DNA from: Acidobacteriota bacterium
GTDB taxonomy: Bacteria; Acidobacteriota; Blastocatellia; Pyrinomonadales; Pyrinomonadaceae
Length of the DNA stretch: 36,364 nucleotides
Assembly: GCA_023436495.1 (NCBI GenBank)
Contig: JAEZIT010000064.1
Span: forward strand, 1-36,364
Direction of reading: 5' to 3'
Position 1 is the first letter of the stretch; every line of letters begins with the position of its first letter. Below are positions 1 to 8,855 of the stretch, one piece after another. A program made the translations under genes and the position numbers. The notes below the pieces were generated by a model. It searched no databases and had not been told where the DNA came from. It saw only the letters and a program-made list of their open reading frames with translations.

Positions 1-862
<862 letters not shown>

Positions 863-886
863 AAGCGGTTGCTTGGTAACTTTTTA

Positions 887-920
887 GCGGCAGTGACATA
901 TCACTGCCGCTTATTTTATT
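887..920 (+). terminator. Intrinsic terminator after hppA
   Basis: A perfect 10-bp stem (887-896 with 901-910) closes a 4-base loop and is followed by the T-rich stretch ttattttatt. The T-tract lies only on the plus-strand side, so it suits the pyrophosphatase transcript. It abuts the stop codon of the convergent methyltransferase gene. Confidence 0.85.
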
Positions 921-1621
921 GCTCTGATACAGATAAAGGCTGGCATGCGTGACAACTCTTCGTAATGTTTTGGGTCCGCAGTTTTGAATTCTTCAGTGGG
1001 CATCGGCTCAACGATCTTTTCGATCTTGAAACCGACTGCCGTCAACGGCCCGAACATACCACTCAGCGGCCGACGATAACTAGGCACAAAGACCTTTAGC
1101 GGCCTGAAACCCCTCCACACACTGCCTACCGCTTCAGTTTGAAGGTAATTTTCTGACTGGAAATAAAGATAGTCAGAAAACGGATGTGACGCAGAGAACA
1201 CGAATCGACCGCCGGTCTTCAGGATGCGAAAGAACTCCTCGAAGGTGCTTTGCCAATTCTTTATATAATCCATCACCAACGGTGCCAGCACAACATCGAA
1301 TGTTGAGTTCCCTAGGTCCAGAGGTTTCCCTAAATCCGCGAGCCTGACGTCAGCACCGCCGCCTAGCCTTTGATTTGCCAGATTTACCATCTTGGGGCTG
1401 GCGTCGATCGAAACTACTTCTGCACCGTTAGCTATCAGCCACTCCGAATAAACCCCAGGTCCGCAGCCTGCATCGAGAACCCGTAAACCTGTAACCTCAG
1501 GGAGCAGCGAAAGCGTAGCCGGACGCTCATAATAGGCGTTATGCGGTTTAGTATCGATCAGCGCTGCGTAAGCCTCGGCCAATTCTTCGTAAGCTTCAAG
1601 AGGGGAAGGCCTGTCGGACAT
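911..1621 (-). CDS. Class I SAM-dependent methyltransferase
   Basis: A 236-residue soluble methyltransferase. Motif I, VLDAGCGPG (residues 48-56), binds S-adenosylmethionine. The acidic residue after the second strand (SID, residue 73) should hold the ribose, and FDVVLAPLVMDYI (about 108-120) corresponds to motif II. The fold resembles Methyltransf_11/UbiE-like enzymes, but nothing identifies the methyl acceptor. The ATG lies 10 bases after the carA stop, so it is probably the last gene of a lepB-carA-methyltransferase transcript. A role linked to carA is not implied; the grouping may be only positional. Confidence 0.85.
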   Translation of the reverse strand: MSDRPSPLEAYEELAEAYAALIDTKPHNAYYERPATLSLLPEVTGLRVLDAGCGPGVYSEWLIANGAEVVSIDASPKMVNLANQRLGGGADVRLADLGKPLDLGNSTFDVVLAPLVMDYIKNWQSTFEEFFRILKTGGRFVFSASHPFSDYLYFQSENYLQTEAVGSVWRGFRPLKVFVPSYRRPLSGMFGPLTAVGFKIEKIVEPMPTEEFKTADPKHYEELSRMPAFICIRAIK

Positions 1622-1631
1622 AACTGATCAG

Positions 1632-2726
1632 TTATTCATTGTCCATCAATCCGATAAACTGTCTGAACAAATACTCCGAATCATGCGGCCCGGGCGCAGA
1701 TTCCGGGTGGTATTGAACGGAAAATATGGGCAGCGACTTATGCCGCATTCCGGCGACGGTATTATCATTCAGATTGACGTGAGTGACCTCGACATCTGCC
1801 GGCAAAGATTCGACATCGACCGCAAAACCGTGATTGTGCGAAGCGATCTCCACACGGCCGGTCTCCAGGTTCTTGATCGGCTGATTTCCGCCGCGGTGTC
1901 CATACTTCATCTTGTAGGTTTCCGCGCCGAATGCCTCGCCCAATAGCTGATGCCCCAGGCAAATGCCAAACATCGGCGTCTGCGATTCGGTGAGTTTCTT
2001 GATCTCTTCGATCACTTTCGTCATCGATGCAGGATCACCCGGCCCATTTGATAGAAAGATCCCGTCCGGTTTCAACTCAAGTACGGCTTCAGCGGGCGTG
2101 TCGGCGGGAACGACCGTGACCCGGCAGCCGTATTTTGCAAATTCGCGCAGGCTGTTCGTCTTTACGCCGAAATCGTAACAGACCACGTGAAATCGCGTTT
2201 CATCCATTGCGGGATAGTCGAATGCTTCTTCGATCGTGACCGCCGACGCAAGCTCGCGGTTCGTCATCTCCGGCGAATTGCGGACCTTTTCCAAAAGGCT
2301 GTCGCTGTTTAGGTCAACAGATGAAACAACGGCGCGCATCGCCCCTTTGTCGCGGATGTGGCGAACGAGGGCACGTGTGTCGATATGCTCAATGCCGACG
2401 ATCTCGTTTCGCCACATATATTCGTCGAGCGGTTCGCTTGAACGCCAGTTCGACACGACACGGCTCGCTTCCCGGACGACAAACCCTGCCGCCCAAGGCT
2501 GCCTCGATTCCGTATCGTCTTCATTCACACCATAATTGCCGATCAGCGGATAGGTCATGCAGACGATCTGTCCGGCATACGACGGATCTGTCAGGATCTC
2601 CTGATATCCCGTCATCGACGTGTTGAAAACCATCTCGCCAAAGGTTTCTCCCTCGGCACCAAAAGACGCACCGTGGAAGGTGCGTCCGTCCTCAAGTACC
2701 AATACTGCTTTTTTCGAAGGATTCAT
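1632..2726 (-). CDS. carA: Carbamoyl-phosphate synthase small subunit
   Basis: A full-length (364-residue) glutaminase subunit of carbamoyl-phosphate synthase. It releases ammonia from glutamine and passes it to CarB for carbamoyl phosphate, which feeds arginine and pyrimidine synthesis. The N-terminal CPSase_sm_chain domain covers about residues 5-135. The class I glutamine amidotransferase domain covers about 178-358, with the nucleophile Cys256 in GICLGHQ and the His340/Glu342 pair in QYHPE. Oxyanion residues lie in LSNGPGDP (about 225-232). carB is not in the window. The start is 14 bases downstream of the signal peptidase stop, indicating co-transcription with lepB. Confidence 0.97.
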   Translation of the reverse strand: MNPSKKAVLVLEDGRTFHGASFGAEGETFGEMVFNTSMTGYQEILTDPSYAGQIVCMTYPLIGNYGVNEDDTESRQPWAAGFVVREASRVVSNWRSSEPLDEYMWRNEIVGIEHIDTRALVRHIRDKGAMRAVVSSVDLNSDSLLEKVRNSPEMTNRELASAVTIEEAFDYPAMDETRFHVVCYDFGVKTNSLREFAKYGCRVTVVPADTPAEAVLELKPDGIFLSNGPGDPASMTKVIEEIKKLTESQTPMFGICLGHQLLGEAFGAETYKMKYGHRGGNQPIKNLETGRVEIASHNHGFAVDVESLPADVEVTHVNLNDNTVAGMRHKSLPIFSVQYHPESAPGPHDSEYLFRQFIGLMDNE

Positions 2727-2740
2727 CTAAGTAATACTGA

Positions 2741-3448
2741 TCACTGATTAACGGGTTCCTGCGCCCGAATGTCGTCGATCTTCGGCTCCTGCGGTATGTC
2801 GTATTCTCCGTGCTCGAGAAACCCGATATTGGACGGCTTCCAGTAGCGAAAGAACGCCTTACCGTAAATATACTTTTCCGGCACCAGGCCCCAATAGCGC
2901 GAATCCGAAGAATTGTCACGGTTGTCGCCCATCACAAAAAAGTAGTGTTCTTCGACTCGCCGCGGCGGAAAACTCGGCAAATTCTTGTTGTGCTCGGAAT
3001 CGAGGTACGCTTCCTTCAGCTCAACCCCGTTTATAAGCACCTGGCCGTTACGCACCTCAACGATCTCGCCCGGCAGTCCTATGATCCGTTTTACGTAACT
3101 CTTGTCCGGCTCTTTCGGATACCAGAACACGACGATGTCGCCGCGTTCCAAATGGCCCCAACTCACGCTGTCGATCTTGTAATACACCAGCTTATTCACC
3201 AGCAGCCGCTCACCATCGTGAAGCTGCGGCAGCATCGATGTGCCTTCAACGACCACGGGCTGGATGACAAACACACCGAACAGAATAAAAACTACGATGA
3301 TCAGGAAAATATCGCGCACTAACCGAAGGCTTTCGTTCCAAAGCCCCTGACGCGATTCCCGCCTCATGCGGATCACCTCAATGTCCGGATCGTCAGCGGC
3401 CGAAACCGCTCCGAAGCTGATCGGTGTTTTCCTGCGAAAATCGAACAT
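2741..3448 (-). CDS. lepB: Signal peptidase I
   Basis: A type I leader peptidase, which removes signal peptides from exported proteins at the outer face of the inner membrane. One N-terminal membrane helix (about residues 47-63) precedes the catalytic domain. The Ser/Lys dyad is Ser71 in GTSMLPQL and Lys120 in SYVKRIIG. GDNRDNSSDSR (about 174-184) is conserved box E. I chose the ATG at 3448 (235 residues, MFDFRRK). An in-frame ATG at 3496 or TTG at 3499 would add 16-17 residues of unconvincing sequence. None of the starts has a clear Shine-Dalgarno site. It is the first gene of the lepB-carA-methyltransferase run. Confidence 0.95.
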   Translation of the reverse strand: MFDFRRKTPISFGAVSAADDPDIEVIRMRRESRQGLWNESLRLVRDIFLIIVVFILFGVFVIQPVVVEGTSMLPQLHDGERLLVNKLVYYKIDSVSWGHLERGDIVVFWYPKEPDKSYVKRIIGLPGEIVEVRNGQVLINGVELKEAYLDSEHNKNLPSFPPRRVEEHYFFVMGDNRDNSSDSRYWGLVPEKYIYGKAFFRYWKPSNIGFLEHGEYDIPQEPKIDDIRAQEPVNQ

Positions 3449-3567
3449 AATCAACGAATTATGATGTTGTACACAACGAGCGCGGTTGGCTAACATCAAG
3501 CCAAATTAAAAGTTAGCGTTCATAGCCCGATTTGTCAAAAGAAATCTCCCCGCTGGCGCCGTTGCGC

Positions 3568-3596
3568 TTGACCTACACGCCCCACAATTCTAAAGT
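3568..3596 (+). promoter_or_regulatory. Candidate sigma-70 promoter for cdsA
   Basis: TTGACC (3568-3573) and TAAAGT (3591-3596) are separated by 17 bases and lie about 40 bases before the cdsA start. The -35 box matches the sigma-70 consensus at five of six positions and the -10 box at four of six. This is read by eye only. Confidence 0.45.
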
Positions 3597-3635
3597 CTAT
3601 CCGACACGCCGATTCGGCCGGGCTCGCTTAAAAAT

Positions 3636-4481
3636 ATGAAAACACGGATCTTGACGGCGGCGGTGGCGCTTCCCGTTCTGGCAGCGGCGATCGTCCTGCC
3701 GTCTTATTTTCCGCAGACTGTATGGTTGTTCGTGACGATCGCCGTCCTGGTGCTCGCCGCGGGGCTGTTCGAGTTTTATTCGCTGACGAAAAAGCTTGAA
3801 TTAAAAGCAGATGCTGCAATGGGATATCTCGGAGCGGCGGCCTTGGTCGTGGCGTTTGTTTTCGACGCACCGGCGCAATCGCCGGACCTGCTGCTGCTGA
3901 CAATTGCGCTCTTCATCGCCGCACTGCTGGCCACACAGGCGTTCCGTTTTCAAGCCGACTTTTCAAAGATGCTCGCGGGAACCGGCGTTACTTTGCTCGG
4001 CGTCTTTTATCTGGCGTTTTTGGGCGGATACCTCATTGCGACGCGTGTTGGATTCGAAACCCATCCGTCTCTATCGACGCATCTCCTCGCCTACTTTTTC
4101 ATGGTAATAATGGGAGCGGACACGGGCGCTTATTTCGCCGGAAAAGCCTTTGGCAAACACAAGCTCGTGCCGAAGATATCGCCCGGAAAAACCTGGGAAG
4201 GCTTGGCCGGCGGCCTGATCTCCGCGGCCGCTTTTGCCGCGCTTGCCACATACTGGTTTTTTCCCGAATTGCCCTATCAAGCCTCGATCCCGCTTGCTCT
4301 CGTAATGGCATCTGTCAGTGTTCTCGGCGATTTGGCTGAAAGCGCCATGAAACGCGGCTCCAACACCAAGGACGCCGCCAGCATTCTCCCGGGCCACGGC
4401 GGGTTTCTCGACCGCCTCGACAGCCTGCTGTTCAATGCCCCGATCCTGTACTATTTTGCAAAAATATATTTCCAGGTCTGA
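3636..4481 (+). CDS. cdsA: Phosphatidate cytidylyltransferase (CDP-diglyceride synthase)
   Basis: A 281-residue polytopic membrane enzyme that makes CDP-diacylglycerol from phosphatidate and CTP, the branch point of phospholipid synthesis. The CDS family signature is intact near the C-terminus (about residues 236-262): SAMKR, then KD at 245-246, then PGHGGFLDRLD. The upstream block GADTGAYFAGKAFGKHK (about 160-176) is also typical. At least seven hydrophobic segments cover most of the protein. A promoter-like pair lies just upstream. The DUF1992 gene follows on the same strand and may be co-transcribed. Confidence 0.95.
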   Translation: MKTRILTAAVALPVLAAAIVLPSYFPQTVWLFVTIAVLVLAAGLFEFYSLTKKLELKADAAMGYLGAAALVVAFVFDAPAQSPDLLLLTIALFIAALLATQAFRFQADFSKMLAGTGVTLLGVFYLAFLGGYLIATRVGFETHPSLSTHLLAYFFMVIMGADTGAYFAGKAFGKHKLVPKISPGKTWEGLAGGLISAAAFAALATYWFFPELPYQASIPLALVMASVSVLGDLAESAMKRGSNTKDAASILPGHGGFLDRLDSLLFNAPILYYFAKIYFQV

Positions 4482-4564
4482 CGGCTTCGCAGGTCCGGGC
4501 GATTTGTTAAAATTCCCGGTTCTCTTCGCCAACTTACGCAAACAATCCGCGCATCCAAACATTG

Positions 4565-4885
4565 ATGCCGTACGAGAAGTTCATCGATCAGATCATTCAG
4601 GACGCGATCGCCCGCGGCGAGTTCGATAACCTTGAAGGCGCCGGAAAGCCCATCGATCTCGACGCATATTTTTCGCTTCCGGAAGATTCCCGCGTCGGTT
4701 ATTCCATGCTCAAGGGTCAGAAATTCGTGCCCGAAGAGGTCGAGCGGCTCAAAGAGGTGGGTGAGCTGAAGGAAAAGGTCCGCTCCTGTACCGACGAATC
4801 GGAAAGAGCGGCCTTAAATAAACTTTTGAACGAGCGAATGCTTGCGCTCTCGATCATTCTCGAGCGCAACAAACGCAAAAAATAA
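4565..4885 (+). CDS. DUF1992 (DnaJ C28-like) protein
   Basis: A small soluble protein of 106 residues carrying the whole DUF1992 domain, known from bacterial YhdN-type proteins and from eukaryotic DNAJC28. The conserved opening is a helix with IIQDAIARGEFDNLEG, then GKPIDL and a Lys-rich C-terminal helix. Biochemical function is not established for the family. I place the start at the ATG at 4565; a TTG directly before it is less likely. It lies 83 bases after cdsA and ends at a strong hairpin. Confidence 0.85.
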   Translation: MPYEKFIDQIIQDAIARGEFDNLEGAGKPIDLDAYFSLPEDSRVGYSMLKGQKFVPEEVERLKEVGELKEKVRSCTDESERAALNKLLNERMLALSIILERNKRKK

Positions 4886-4886
4886 A

Positions 4887-4920
4887 GGCGGCACGATCGA
4901 TTCGGCCGCCCTCTTTTCTT
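4887..4920. terminator. Bidirectional terminator between convergent genes
   Basis: A GGCGGC/GCCGCC stem (4887-4892 with 4905-4910) closes a 12-base loop. It is flanked by an A-rich run on the left (4877-4886) and ctcttttcttt on the right, so it could stop transcripts arriving from both sides. It sits between the DUF1992 gene and the minus-strand secreted protein gene. Confidence 0.7.
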
Positions 4921-4935
4921 TAGATCCGCGACAAT

Positions 4936-6198
4936 TTATTGCCCGTCGAACAGCGTGTCGAATAGTTCGTCGATCGCATCGCGCGCGGCCGCCGTTGCCG
5001 AACCGTCGAATTTTCTTGAGATCCGACCCTGTCGCGCCTTGCCGCCGCCGGCAGCGGACAGGCTCGCCGAAATTTCGACATCTACCGAACCGGCTTTTGT
5101 ATCGACGCCCGTCACCTTGCCAAAAATTCCGCCGATCTTTCCTGCCGTCGATTCCTTGAATTTGCCTATATTGATCGTAAGCGTCTGGTCGGCGGCTCCG
5201 CTCGTGACCGGGTCATAGCCGTTCTCGCGGACCTTTTCCAGGATCAGGCGGTTGAGCTCCGATTGGTCGGCCTTAACGCCCGACGCGAAATTGACGCTGA
5301 CCGAGACCTTTTTCCTCGCTGCCGCCGTCGGCCGATTATTCGTATCCGATTGCCGTCCGTTTCTGGCGTCGCGGATCATGTCTGTCATGCTGGGCATCGC
5401 GTATAGCGCCTGCGCTGAATCTGCCTGGCTGTAGCCCTTGGGAATATCGAAAAGCTCTGCCGGCAGCGGCGCACGCGACAGTTCTAGTGTCTCCGTCGTC
5501 TGCGTCATCGTGGCCTTTCCGTTGGCGTCATACATCGTCATCGTGCCGTTCAACAGGAACCCGAGCTTTGCCGCTCCGCCGCCTTTGACGACGAATCGGT
5601 CACGGCAATCGGGTTTGGACGGCGTGTCCGGCATTGTCGGCGGAATGTCGATCGGGCAATTGAATTCCGCCGAAAAATCGACGTACCAACCGTCAAATTC
5701 CATCTTGGTCTTGCTCGGCCCGCTGCACGAATCTGCCGACGATTCCATTTCCTGCGTTATGATCAGGTGCCGGGCCGTCAGGCCGAACATCTGCTTTCGC
5801 TCGCCCGTATCGCGGATCGAATACGTCATCGTCACGGTACCGCCTCGCCGCGTAACGGTTTCGGTCCTGGCGGCCGGCGTCGTGCGTGTCGTCGGCGCGG
5901 CCGTTTCGGCCGTCGCGAATGGCTCGACGAAATAAAGCTGTTTCTTATCGTTCAGCTTCACCGTCCGGCGAAGGTCGCATTGCGTGATCGTCGCTATGTT
6001 CGGGATCATGTCCGAGCCCATGCCCTGAATATCAACCTTTGATTCGGTGCGTTCTCTGGAGCCCTTGATCATCTTCGTTGATTCGATGCTCTGCCCGCTG
6101 AACGTCATTTTTTGCTTTACCTTTACGTCGGCAAACGCCGAGGCCGAAAGGCCCAGAACGATCGCTGCCGAAACTAGTACAAATAGAACCCTTTTCAT
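4936..6198 (-). CDS. Secreted protein of unknown function
   Basis: I do not recognise this 420-residue protein. The start at 6198 is well supported: ttaggaga lies just upstream, and the product begins with a classical signal peptide (about residues 1-23, ending SASAFA). An upstream in-frame ATG at 6294 would bury it. The first half (about 24-260) resembles exported DUF4412-like proteins: it opens with VKVKQKMTF and repeatedly describes small beta segments with a few Cys. A Thr/Arg-rich stretch sits at about 115-130. The last ~120 residues form a separate block rich in beta strand, with KVSVSVNFASG and TLTINIGKF, similar in style to periplasmic lipoprotein-like domains. It is a single-gene transcript facing left into a terminator. 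Confidence 0.75.
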   Translation of the reverse strand: MKRVLFVLVSAAIVLGLSASAFADVKVKQKMTFSGQSIESTKMIKGSRERTESKVDIQGMGSDMIPNIATITQCDLRRTVKLNDKKQLYFVEPFATAETAAPTTRTTPAARTETVTRRGGTVTMTYSIRDTGERKQMFGLTARHLIITQEMESSADSCSGPSKTKMEFDGWYVDFSAEFNCPIDIPPTMPDTPSKPDCRDRFVVKGGGAAKLGFLLNGTMTMYDANGKATMTQTTETLELSRAPLPAELFDIPKGYSQADSAQALYAMPSMTDMIRDARNGRQSDTNNRPTAAARKKVSVSVNFASGVKADQSELNRLILEKVRENGYDPVTSGAADQTLTINIGKFKESTAGKIGGIFGKVTGVDTKAGSVDVEISASLSAAGGGKARQGRISRKFDGSATAAARDAIDELFDTLFDGQ

Positions 6199-6371
6199 AA
6201 TCTCTCCTAAATATAGCTGTTTAATGATCTGATACCGCGCTGGTGAACTCTGGCCTGAAGCTCTTATTATCACGCAGAAATGCAGTAAATTCAATGAAAT
6301 TTAAGCGCGGCCGGAAGGATAAAACCGCGCGGCCTTTTGCAATTAGACGTGCCAGTTTGTATTATTTTGCA

Positions 6372-6383
6372 CGGACAAATTTT
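6372..6383 (+). repeat. 12-base direct repeat, left copy
   Basis: cggacaaatttt occurs here and again at 7019-7030, directly before the aspS start. The two copies bracket the orphan terminator and the GxxExxY gene. Confidence 0.6.
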
Positions 6384-6457
6384 CGCACTATGAACGCCTT
6401 GGTTCGGTATAACGACGATAATAATTGACCGGCGAGTACGTTAAATAATTAGCGTGC

Positions 6458-6497
6458 CGCCTTTCGTTCGTCGTGATTCGAAAGGCGTTTTTTGTTT
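6458..6497 (+). terminator. Orphan intrinsic terminator
   Basis: A perfect 9-bp stem, CGCCTTTCG (6458-6466) with CGAAAGGCG (6479-6487), has a 12-base loop and is followed by ttttttgttt. It works only on the plus strand. No plus-strand protein gene precedes it within 1.5 kb, so it may end a small RNA or a very short ORF. Confidence 0.75.
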
Positions 6498-6513
6498 GTT
6501 CAGACATTGTTTT

Positions 6514-6541
6514 CCGCGAAACACGCGAAAGGACGCGAAAG
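6514..6541 (+). repeat. CGCGAAA repeat, left arm of an inverted pair
   Basis: CGCGAAA occurs three times here (6516-6522 with variation, 6524-6530, 6534-6540). The first 17 bases (6514-6530) form an inverted match (15 of 17) with 7005-7021, on the other side of the GxxExxY gene. Confidence 0.6.
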
Positions 6542-6554
6542 ATAGAAGGCATTT

Positions 6555-6989
6555 ATGACGGAGATCCTGCACAAAGACGAGAGCTGCAAAATCATCGGCG
6601 CCTGCTTTGAAGTGTATAAGCAAAAGGGGCCCGGATTTACTGAGCCGGTCTATCAGGAATGCCTCGCCATCGAGTTTCGCATGCAAAACATCCCGTTCGT
6701 GTCCCAGCCCCTGCTGCAGATCGAATACAAAGGGCACATGCTGTCGCAGCAATTCAGGCCGGACTTTATCTGCTTCGACAAGATAATAGTGGAGATCAAG
6801 GCTCTTGCAAATCTGATCGACGTTCACAAGGCGCAGGTCCTCAACTATTTGAATGCCACTCGATTCGATTTGGCACTCCTGGTAAATTTTAGACATTACC
6901 CGAGGATAGAACACGAAAGGATTGCGAATAAGGATAATCGAGCGAGGAAAGGCTCATTAATGGAAGAGATCGCAAGTTGGGGAGCCTAA
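6555..6989 (+). CDS. GxxExxY family protein (PD-(D/E)XK-like)
   Basis: A 144-residue member of the GxxExxY family. The naming motif is G27-F-T-E30-P-V-Y33 in GPGFTEPVYQ. A PD-(D/E)XK-like nuclease core follows: P69-D70-F, then E80-I-K82 in IIVEIKA, and a Q94 on the next helix (HKAQVLNYL). This pattern suggests nucleic acid cleavage or binding, but activity has not been established for the family as far as I know. The gene is bracketed by inverted CGCGAAA repeats and by a 12-base direct repeat, and it is isolated from upstream transcription by a terminator. Together these suggest a small cassette inserted upstream of aspS. The ATG at 6555 has no strong Shine-Dalgarno site. Confidence 0.85.
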   Translation: MTEILHKDESCKIIGACFEVYKQKGPGFTEPVYQECLAIEFRMQNIPFVSQPLLQIEYKGHMLSQQFRPDFICFDKIIVEIKALANLIDVHKAQVLNYLNATRFDLALLVNFRHYPRIEHERIANKDNRARKGSLMEEIASWGA

Positions 6990-7004
6990 TGAGTCCTATT
7001 TCTT

Positions 7005-7021
7005 TTTCGCGCATTTCGCGG
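7005..7021 (-). repeat. CGCGAAA repeat, right arm of an inverted pair
   Basis: tttcgcgcatttcgcgg is the near-perfect reverse complement of 6514-6530 (15 of 17 positions). It lies between the GxxExxY stop and aspS. Confidence 0.6.
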
Positions 7022-7030
7022 ACAAATTTT
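7019..7030 (+). repeat. 12-base direct repeat, right copy
   Basis: Identical to 6372-6383 (cggacaaatttt). It overlaps the end of the right inverted arm by three bases and ends two bases before the aspS ATG. Confidence 0.6.
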
Positions 7031-7031
7031 T

Positions 7032-8855
7032 ATGCTAGACGTTTTAGGAACTTTACAGAGAACACATACCTGCGGCGAGCTTCGCGAATCCGATGCCGGG
7101 ACACAGGTCATACTGATGGGATGGGTCGCAAAGAAACGCGACTTCGGCGTATTTACGTTTATCGACCTGCGTGACCGCGAAGGCGTTACCCAGGTCGTCG
7201 TGAGCGAAGAGGACGCGCCCGAGGCGCACGCAAAGGCCAAGAATCTTCGCGGCGAATTCGTCATTGCCGTCAAGGGCGAGGTCGTTCCCCGCGCCGAGGG
7301 CACGCATAACAAAAAGCTAGCGACCGGCGACATCGAGATAAAGGTCAGCGAACTGCTTGTCTTTAACGACGCCAAAGTTCCGCCATTCCAACTCGAAGTT
7401 GCCGGCTCGGAAAACCTCGCGAGCGAGGATACGCGTCTGAAATACCGCTACCTCGACCTGCGCCGGCCGCAGCTTCAAAACAACATCCGCATGCGTGCGA
7501 AGGCCGTCCGCGCCATCCGTGAATATTTCGACAACCGCGGTTTTATTGAGATCGAAACGCCTATCCTGTTGCGATCGACGCCCGAAGGCGCCCGCGATTT
7601 CATCGTTCCGTCACGGATCCATACCGGCGAGTTTTTCGCTTTGCCGCAATCCCCGCAGATCCTTAAACAGATCACTATGATCGCCGGCTTCGATCGTTAT
7701 TATCAGATCGCCCGGTGTTTTCGCGACGAAGACCTCCGCGCCGACCGCCAGCCGGAATTTACTCAGCTCGACATGGAAATGTCCTTCGTAAACCGTGAAC
7801 AGGTCTATCGCGAAATGGAAGGGATGTTCAACCACGTACTGAAGCTGATCGACGTTCAGCTGCCGGACGAGTGGCCGCGGATGACCTACGCCGAAGCGAT
7901 GAGACGATACGGCAGCGACAAGCCCGACCTGCGTTTCGAGATGGAACTCCAAGACCTGTCTGACGAATTACGCGATACCGATTTCGCGCCCTTTGCCGAC
8001 ACTCTGTCAAAAGGCGGCGAGATAAAAGGGATCGTCGTTAAGGGCAAGGCCGATTACTCCCGGAAACAGCTCGACGAACTGCAGGAATTTGTAAAACGTT
8101 ACGGTGCCGGTGCGCTTGCATGGATCAAGATCGGTGAAGGTGAGGTCACGTCATCGCTGCTGAAGGTTCTGGGTGAGGCAAAGATCGAACAGCTCGCCGC
8201 AAAGGCCGGAGCCGAGCGGGGAGATGCCGTCCTGATCGTAGCCGGTAAGAAACCGGTCGTCGCGGCCGCGCTCGGCGCTCTTCGTAACGAGATCGCACGC
8301 CGCGAGGATCTGATCGACCGCAGCCGATATGAGTGCCTGATTGTCACCGAATTCCCCATGTTCGAACACGACGAGGAGACCGACCGTTACCTTGCCGCGC
8401 ATCACCCCTTCACTTCGCCAATGGACGAAGACCTCGAACTTTTCAAGACCGCGGTCGAAAACGACGCCGAACACCACCTGCTCGGACAGGTGCGGGCCAA
8501 AGCATACGACGCCGTGATCAACGGCTACGAATGTGCCGGCGGATCGATCCGTATCCATCAAAAAGCGATCCAGGACCTTAATTTCAAGGCCCTCGGAATG
8601 ACACCCGAAAGCGCCCGCAGCCGTTTTGGGTTCTTCCTCGACGCGCTCGAATACGGCACACCACCGCACGGCGGCTTCGCAGCGGGCATCGAACGCACAT
8701 GCATGATCCTCGTCGGCACAGAGAATATTCGCGACGTGATGGCATTCCCGAAAACCGCATCGGCTCAAGACCTTATGATGGACGCACCCGGCGAAGTGGA
8801 CAAGAGCCAGCTCCACGAACTCGGGATCGAGGTTTCGAAAAGGGCGGACGATTGA
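7032..8855 (+). CDS. aspS: Aspartyl-tRNA synthetase
   Basis: A full-length bacterial-type class IIb synthetase (607 residues) that charges tRNA with aspartate. The OB-fold anticodon-binding domain is at about residues 1-110. Motif 2, with FRDEDLRADRQPEF, is at about 230-243. The bacterial GAD insertion is in the middle (about 300-420), and motif 3, with GFAAGIERTCMILV, is at about 546-561. The residue that often separates discriminating from Asn-tRNA-accepting enzymes, in RDxG of the OB fold, is Phe38 here, which I cannot assign. No gatCAB genes are in the window. The start is only 42 bases after the GxxExxY stop, with repeats in between. Confidence 0.97.
   Translation: MLDVLGTLQRTHTCGELRESDAGTQVILMGWVAKKRDFGVFTFIDLRDREGVTQVVVSEEDAPEAHAKAKNLRGEFVIAVKGEVVPRAEGTHNKKLATGDIEIKVSELLVFNDAKVPPFQLEVAGSENLASEDTRLKYRYLDLRRPQLQNNIRMRAKAVRAIREYFDNRGFIEIETPILLRSTPEGARDFIVPSRIHTGEFFALPQSPQILKQITMIAGFDRYYQIARCFRDEDLRADRQPEFTQLDMEMSFVNREQVYREMEGMFNHVLKLIDVQLPDEWPRMTYAEAMRRYGSDKPDLRFEMELQDLSDELRDTDFAPFADTLSKGGEIKGIVVKGKADYSRKQLDELQEFVKRYGAGALAWIKIGEGEVTSSLLKVLGEAKIEQLAAKAGAERGDAVLIVAGKKPVVAAALGALRNEIARREDLIDRSRYECLIVTEFPMFEHDEETDRYLAAHHPFTSPMDEDLELFKTAVENDAEHHLLGQVRAKAYDAVINGYECAGGSIRIHQKAIQDLNFKALGMTPESARSRFGFFLDALEYGTPPHGGFAAGIERTCMILVGTENIRDVMAFPKTASAQDLMMDAPGEVDKSQLHELGIEVSKRADD

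Larger units (their letters stand above)
6199..6554. other. Intergenic region with an orphan terminator and repeat motifs
   Basis: This gap of 356 bases has no convincing protein gene. It holds the Shine-Dalgarno site of the leftward gene (6202-6208), a weak GCGCGG/CCGCGC hairpin (6305-6310 with 6325-6330), a 12-base sequence repeated before aspS (6372-6383), a possible 12-codon ORF at 6390-6428, a strong plus-strand terminator (6458-6487) and CGCGAAA-type repeats (6514-6541). Confidence 0.7.

Noticed and set aside
6390..6428. 12-codon ORF before the orphan terminator
   Set aside because: It has no Shine-Dalgarno site and no distinctive product, so it is mentioned only within the intergenic entry.
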